A DNA stretch of 64,000 bases from Isoetes taiwanensis (lineage: Eukaryota > Streptophyta > Lycopodiopsida > Isoetales > Isoetaceae), in the NCBI GenBank assembly GCA_021234155.1, contig JAJEKV010000026.1, positions 5,089,183-5,153,182 on the forward strand, written 5' to 3'. Positions 58,970 through 64,000 of this stretch are shown in pieces. Numbering within the stretch: the first letter of the stretch is position 1; each line of letters begins with the position of its first letter. The notes beneath the pieces are model-generated. The model searched no databases, had not been told where the DNA came from, and worked only from the letters and a program-made list of their open reading frames with translations. The translations under genes and the position numbers were made by a program.

Positions 58970-59066
58970 CCTCCCAAAGTGGAGGGGCTGATCACGCATG
59001 CCACGCGACAATAAAACAATAACCTCTTCAAATAGAGGGGCTGGTCACGCGTGCCAGGCGACAAAT
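58970..59066. repeat. 53-bp tandem duplication with small stems
   Basis: Two units share GGGGCTGxTCACGCxTGCCA and each begins with a 5-bp stem: CCTCC/GGAGG at 58970 and CCTCT/AGAGG at 59023. The closing pair has changed from C-G to T-A on both sides. Confidence 0.8.
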
Positions 59067-59888
59067 ATATTAAATAAAGAAGGGGGGGAGGGTGGGTTCA
59101 AAGAAAAAAGAAGAAGGTACTGCTGAGAGAGAAGAGGAAGCGCCGATGAGACGTTGATGCAGAACCGCGCCTAAAATAGCGATCTCCCAACCAGAGAAGG
59201 CATGCACCGCATGCAAGACACGCATGCTCGCCCCATTCTAGAATGGCGATTCGATGTCTCGGATCGATGGGATTGTATCATCTTAATGCAAAAGACACGA
59301 TGAAATCTTCTTATTTTTACTATCATAAACTTAGTACATGTGTTGGCTGCTTAACAGTAGCTTTAGCTTGACTTTCATGATAGACTATAATTTTTATGGA
59401 TTTAAGTTCCGTTTGCAACATAGATCCCCAATTTGATATTAAAATAACATACTATTATATGTAGGATTTGAAAATATAAATAGGCATGGACTATTATTGT
59501 CCATTAGATAAATTGGGTATAGAATTAAATCTCTCTAATTATCATTACCAATTCTATTTATTGTTCATTTGTCAATTATACGATATGGTGATTTTGCTAC
59601 CTTCTCTAACATAATTTTTGGAAGGGTGAGTGGAGGTTCATATAGGTTCAGTTTGCTTGTACTTCAACATTACCATTAAATAATGCAATTCTAGCAACCA
59701 ACTAATTTTCTCAAATAGAATACTATATATAGAATTTCTTAATACAAGTTTAAAACCAATTAAGATGAGTATGTTCTGGCTTTTTGAATGATCCTAAACT
59801 ACGTAGACCAGTAATGGGAAACAAACATAGCAGTCTATCTTTATTTTTCATAGTATAGCTTTTCATATTTTTTCTTCATTCTTTTGTA

Positions 59889-60018
59889 ATGATTCCACAA
59901 CTTGAGAAGTTTGAAAATACAAGTTTTGAGTTCATTATTCAATGCATAGGTTTATGATTCCACAACCTGAGAAGTTTGAAAATACAAGTTTTGAGTTCAT
60001 TATTCAATGCATAGGTTT
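59889..60018. repeat. Tandem duplication, 65-bp unit, two copies
   Basis: ATGATTCCACAACTTGAGAA through CAATGCATAGGTTT is repeated with a single mismatch. Probably recent. Confidence 0.96.
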
Positions 60019-60993
60019 ATGAAATCCATGGAATACGTAATCTGACAATAACTTGGAATGGACACTAGAATGTTTACTCTAAACCTCAAGATCATGAGCA
60101 TTAATTATTTTCAATGAATAGAGTAGCTCATGAGATGCTTATATCCCGCAATCGAAACTGAAATTGATTAGCATGAGGGATTTCTTAATTTTAAAAAGAA
60201 GGTGGACTAGTAATGGTCTCACATATACAAACATTTCCTAATTTCTTGAGAACAGCCACTATGCTTTTTCTACGTTATTTTTGAGATGATTCCATATCGT
60301 GGTAACCTTTCATAATATGATTTTTTGGAGGATGACTTTGAATCATTTTACTCCTATATAGACATAAGTTATCAGTCACTTGTAATTTAAAAAATAGGAG
60401 AAAATCATAACTTCATCATCAACACAAATGGACATTTTTTTTTAGATAAAACAAGTTGTCTACTACTTATAATCAAAATTTGAGGTCAAAATTCATTTTC
60501 CTACAAAAGTTAGAGATTTGATTTGGAAACGATTTGTCATAGAAGACAAGCAACAGTTTAAGCCTGTCATATTCAAACAACCCTATCTCCTTCCTCAGGT
60601 CTCGGATTGAGGTGCAATTTTTTTGTGTCTTACTCTCTAACTCGTGAAGAAAAATAATGAAAAAATCATAAAAATCTTCTTATCGAGATAGTTTTACTTT
60701 ATTTAAACATGATACAAAACAGACTTGACTCCCTTGTATTTATCTAAGCGTAACTCTCATGAATTGGGACTAATAGATTTTTAGGTATTTTTTTCATGCA
60801 ACATTACTGCCATATATTAATACGTAAGAAGGGTTTGATTGATTATTGGACCTTTGATTTAATTCGAATTTTAAAGCGAATGGTACATCATGTGGTGATT
60901 CTAGTGTTAATCTAAATAAGGTTGTAGGAACCACAAAGATCGATCTTAGTGATGTATCCGGTGTCTTGCAGCCACTTAAGTAACTATAATCAA

Positions 60994-61492
60994 AGGGAGA
61001 GGAAACTGATTGCAGACCATTATTTTGTTGAGGTTGCGATAATTCATAACCAACTGCAAAGAGTCATCCTTCTCGAAGACAAAGGAGATGGCAGCCCCTG
61101 TAGGTGATTAAAAATGTGGGATAAATCCACTCACAAGATTCTCTTTGATGTAACTAAAAAAAGCCTTCAATTATGTTGGTGACAAGCCATAGATAGGACC
61201 ATATGGTGGTTGTCTTTGGCTGGAGATCATTGGGGTAGTCATAAGAATGATGCTCTGGAAGTTTGTTGGCTTTGATCTTATAAAAAATATTGGCAAAATC
61301 ATTGTATTTATCAGGAAAGATGGGCAGATTTCATTGAAACAGAGCTAGTCGACGAATGAACTTGAACTGCAAATGTTGAACTTGTATCTCACCTTCCAGA
61401 TTTAATAAACTTGTGAAGAGTAATTTCAAGATACATAGCTGAGGACGTGATTGGATGAAGAAGCCTTTAGAGAATTATAGATCTGGACAGGA
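60994..61492 (-). pseudogene. Ty3-type RT N-terminal half, copy 1
   Basis: The minus strand reads KYNDFANIFYKIKANKLPEH, a Pro-rich linker, SYIKENLVSGFIPHF, then GAAISFVFEKDDSLQLVMNY and RNLNKIM: the Ty3 RT entry region (LPEHRPYD, GFIRPSxSPxGAP, KKDGSLRxCxDYRxLN). One stop lies between GFIPHF and GAAIS. The rest of this RT continues at 58449. The segment is duplicated at 63507-64000. Confidence 0.9.
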
Positions 61493-61499
61493 GCAGGAG

Positions 61500-61779
61500 C
61501 AGAGCAGAAATAAAGCAAGAAGCAGGTGCAGGACCAAGATCAGAAGCAAAGACAGAAACATGAATGGGAATAGGAACATGAACAGACTCATGCGAAGGAA
61601 TTTGCACATAATTCAAAATATAGATAGAATTTGGGACATGAATTGAACATATACAAGAACATGCTCAAGACTAGGAGTAGAAGCAAGAACTAAAATGCAA
61701 ACATAGTTTCGAATAGGCATACAGGCAAAATTAGGAACCAACAATAGTCCATGAACTAGAGTAGATGTTGGCTTAAAGG
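61500..61779. other. Linker between protease and RT
   Basis: Expected position of the protease-RT linker on the minus strand. The plus-strand frame 61455-61646, rich in Arg, Asn and Gln, reflects the repeated GAACAT/AGAAGCA-type words and is not a gene. Confidence 0.4.
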
Positions 61780-61965
61780 CAACATATGAACTGGAAAAAC
61801 CAGAGCAAGAATCAATAAATAAGAATGATCTAGAGCATAAGTCAATCTGCGGGTTATGCAACTCAAGCCAGGAAGACCCAAGACTACTGTAGCATATGGA
61901 CTAGCAATAAGATTGAAGGAAATTTTACAAGAAGTTCCTCGAATAGAACTCAAAGATGTTAGTAC
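61780..61965 (-). pseudogene. Ty3 protease C-terminal fragment
   Basis: ATVVLGLPGL, then after a frameshift LHNPQIDLCSRSFLFI, matches the I-LGMPWLxxHNPxIDW stretch that ends the Ty3 aspartic protease and precedes RT. The catalytic D-S/T-G is not visible upstream. Confidence 0.75.
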
Positions 61966-62446
61966 ATTTTATGATTGCACATGAGGAGATTTTATGCCTA
62001 GCAATCAAATGGAACTCAAAGATGTTAATACATTTTATGACTGCGCCTGAAGAGATTTCATACCCAGCAATCACATCAACAGAACTGGGATGTTTGATCC
62101 TGATTCTGGGATGGCATGCTTATTAGAAAATGCACTATTTGTAAAATAAGCATTCGTAGAGTCAGAAATTCTTTATTGACTTTATCAAAAACAAGAAACC
62201 CTTCGCTAGATGTGGAAGGACTATAAAAAATGCTGCTAGCCATTGAGAGACTCCTACTACTCGACCAACCCTTGAAGTTTTCTGACTGAGAAGTCCTCTT
62301 AATAGGCCATCCTCAAGTAACATGTCTGTTCCCCATCGTAATAAATGCATAATTTAGCTTCCTTTTGACACTGCTTATTCACTACAGATAAGAGACTACG
62401 TACATTGCGATCAATCTATATAAACTCAGGCCTGGAGCCCGGGACT
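61966..62446. other. Decayed gag-protease linker with duplicated phrase
   Basis: GAACTCAAAGATGTTA is repeated (61948 and 62011) with ACATTTTATGA, a small tandem duplication of about 63 bp. The minus-strand ORF 62162-62350 is unrecognised. Confidence 0.5.
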
Positions 62447-62823
62447 TCACAGATGGAATCGAGATAGGATAGCTACAGGCCCTAGTGGGGCTGGGAAGAC
62501 CTGACTACGTCTTTCTTGTCTCAAAAGACCATTACTACAATGAACTGAAAATTTTATAGCTTCATTCAAAATTCTAGGATCCTCCATAGTCAGCAACATA
62601 TCTTCATATCCTCGCAAAGCCCCTGTTGAAAACAATCTCGAAAGGCCTCATCATCCCAGGCCATATCTATGGCAATATGTTGAAACTCTGAAGCGTAAAC
62701 TAAGGCTAGATGAGAATCTTGCATGAGGTTGCCAAGCTTGATAATTAGTATGCGTTGCCGATCAGTGTCTCTAAAGCATGCCTCATGTTCTGTAGTAAAC
62801 ACTATGAAATTTTGCAAACTCAA
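62447..62823 (-). pseudogene. Ty3 gag fragment
   Basis: The first frame (62590-62823) reads VYASEFQHIAIDMAWDDEAF and then CFQQGLCEDMK, matching the retrotransposon gag core (YxxEFxxLAxxLxWxDxAL..F..GL...VKD). The next frame (62447-62635) continues EDMLLTMEDPRILNEAIKFS and then CSNGLLRQERR, the gag helix ending CDNRLxERR. A frameshift separates the two. Gag forms the particle that packages element RNA. Confidence 0.85.
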
Positions 62824-63506
62824 AAGCCCCTCTCTCTAGCAAGGGGCAAACCAACTCAAAGCTGGCCCAATAAGAAGAGAGCCAACCAGTCCAATCGGCT
62901 CGTGGCCAATGGAATACTTGTCAGGATGGAGCCGAATAATGAGTCAGATCCGGTCCAAGAAGCCTTGAAACTTAGATCTCGTACCATCAAATTTTGCTTC
63001 TTAGGCTCTAATGGTCTCCTTGGGAGTTAGAGGATGATTCATGAGACACTACCCATTCTCTTAGCTCTTTATTGTCTATTTGCATGTAATAAGGCTAAAA
63101 CCTCCTCCATAGAGACAAAACATGAAGTATAAACAAAGAAATACTTATGCTCAGAGTAGACTAGAACCGGTGAAGGATTTTACAGTGTGTGACATCCAAA
63201 AGTGAAGCCCCCTTGCTTTAAAAAGCCTTTTCTTTTAGAGAAAATTACAAAAATGCCCTTAGAAGATAGCAAAATCACTGAAATGCCCTGGAAGATAAAA
63301 CAATTATGAGATTGCCTTTTGGACAGCGCCGGACAACAACAAGTTAAAGGTACTCCAAGCTTGTGCATTTTCTTCTATAGCTTAATCTTGAATGCTACAT
63401 CACTGCTTGGGGCATAATGATTTACTCTAGAGTTGCTTTCTAGCATTTAAGCTTCTTAGTAAAATCCTTTTCTTTCTTCACGACATCCGGAGCTATGAAT
63501 TTAGAA
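62824..63506. other. Spacer between Ty3 relics
   Basis: It should hold the 5' end of the first element (gag start, untranslated leader). No LTR was recognised. The ORFs at 62755-63030 and 63180-63368 are unassigned. Confidence 0.4.
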
Positions 63507-64000
63507 AAGGAGAGGAAATTGATTGCAGACCATTATTTTATTGAGGTTGCGATAATTCATAACCAACTGCAAAGAGTCATCCTTCTCGAAGACAAAGGAG
63601 ATGGCAGCCCCTGTAGGTGATTAAGAATGTGGGATAAATCCACTCACAAGATTCTCTTTGATGTAACTAAAAAAAGCCTTCAATTATGTTGGTGACAAGC
63701 CATAGATAGGACCATATGGTGGGGTTGTCTTTGGCTGGAGATCATTGGGGTAGTCATAAGAATGATGCTCTGGAAGTTTGTTGGCTTTGATCTTATAAAA
63801 AATATTGGCAAAATCATTGTATTTATCAGGAAAGATGGGCATATTTCATTGAAACAGAGGCTAGTCGACGAATGTTGAACTGCAAATGTTGAACTTGTAT
63901 CTCACCTTCCAGATTTAATAAACTTGTGAAGAGTAATTTCAAGATACATAGCTGAGGAGGTGATTGGATGAAGAAGCCTTTAGAGAATTATAGATCTGGA
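63507..64000 (-). pseudogene. Ty3-type RT N-terminal half, copy 2 (runs off the window)
   Basis: A direct repeat of 60994-61490 at a 2,510-bp offset with few differences (for example GATGGTGGGGTTG against GATGGTGGTTG). It encodes the same RT entry blocks and the same linker. The element continues beyond position 64000. Confidence 0.9.

Larger units (their letters stand above)
58500..60990. other. AT-rich segment splitting the Ty3 RT domain
   Basis: It separates the two halves of one RT domain and so is probably an insertion. It contains a hairpin and two tandem duplications described separately, a GC-richer patch at 58800-59260, and otherwise AT-rich spacer with no coding signal. No terminal repeats were found, so the type of insertion is unknown. 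Confidence 0.45.

Overview
This is nuclear DNA from a plant, most likely a seed-free land plant such as a fern. The genes have many short GT-AG introns. There are PPR gene relics of the plant organelle-editing type, a kinesin-14 fragment, Ty3 chromovirus and Ty1-copia relics, and two LINE families. The one gene that looks intact encodes a P5B-type P-ATPase. As I recall (moderate certainty) this class is kept in algae, bryophytes and lycophytes but lost from flowering plants, and that is the main reason for favouring a seed-free lineage. The sequence is AT-rich and about 85 to 90 percent of it is transposon, relic or unassigned spacer.

Layout. 0-2.4 kb: decayed retroelement ORF1 (minus). 3-8 kb: spacer with a microRNA-like foldback (3825-3943), a GATA microsatellite and a hairpin with a shared core (5794-5881). 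8.1-11.6 kb: two head-to-head copies of one LINE family (LINE-A), with different simple-repeat tails. 11.6-18 kb: spacer with dispersed and tandem repeats. 18-21.3 kb: two minus-strand gene relics placed end to end, the N-terminal part of an ARMH3 (C10orf76, UPF0668) homologue and then the start of a kinesin-14 motor. A LINE-A 3' end sits in an ARMH3 intron, and a LINE-B 3' end sits in a kinesin exon with a 16-bp target duplication. 22.0-22.2 kb: PPR-DYW relic. 23.4-29.36 kb: long but decayed L1-like LINE-B (ORF1, endonuclease, RT, zinc-binding C-terminus, poly-A). 30.7-31.7 kb: second PPR relic (minus). 33.6-33.9 kb: cluster of small palindromes.

34.42-41.14 kb: P5B ATPase in 22 exons. The modelled exons add up to 3,804 nt, an exact multiple of three, and end in a stop. 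41.3-42.3 kb: a non-autonomous Mutator-like element just downstream. 43.1-47.8 kb: a scrambled Ty3/copia mosaic ending in one LTR. 48.2-55.1 kb: three copies of a Helitron-like terminus, a possible two-exon unknown gene and unrecognised relics. 55.2-56.6 kb: a 1.4-kb polypurine tract that creates false long ORFs. 56.8-64 kb: decayed minus-strand Ty3 elements, with an RT domain split by about 2.5 kb of AT-rich sequence.

The parts do not form a pathway. The P5B gene is the only candidate functional protein-coding gene; it should act as a polyamine or related transporter of endo-lysosomal or vacuolar membranes. The most unusual non-coding signal is a short conserved hairpin core found in unrelated places, each copy framed by its own different but self-complementary arms. 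All assignments come from reading the sequence by eye; no database search was run.
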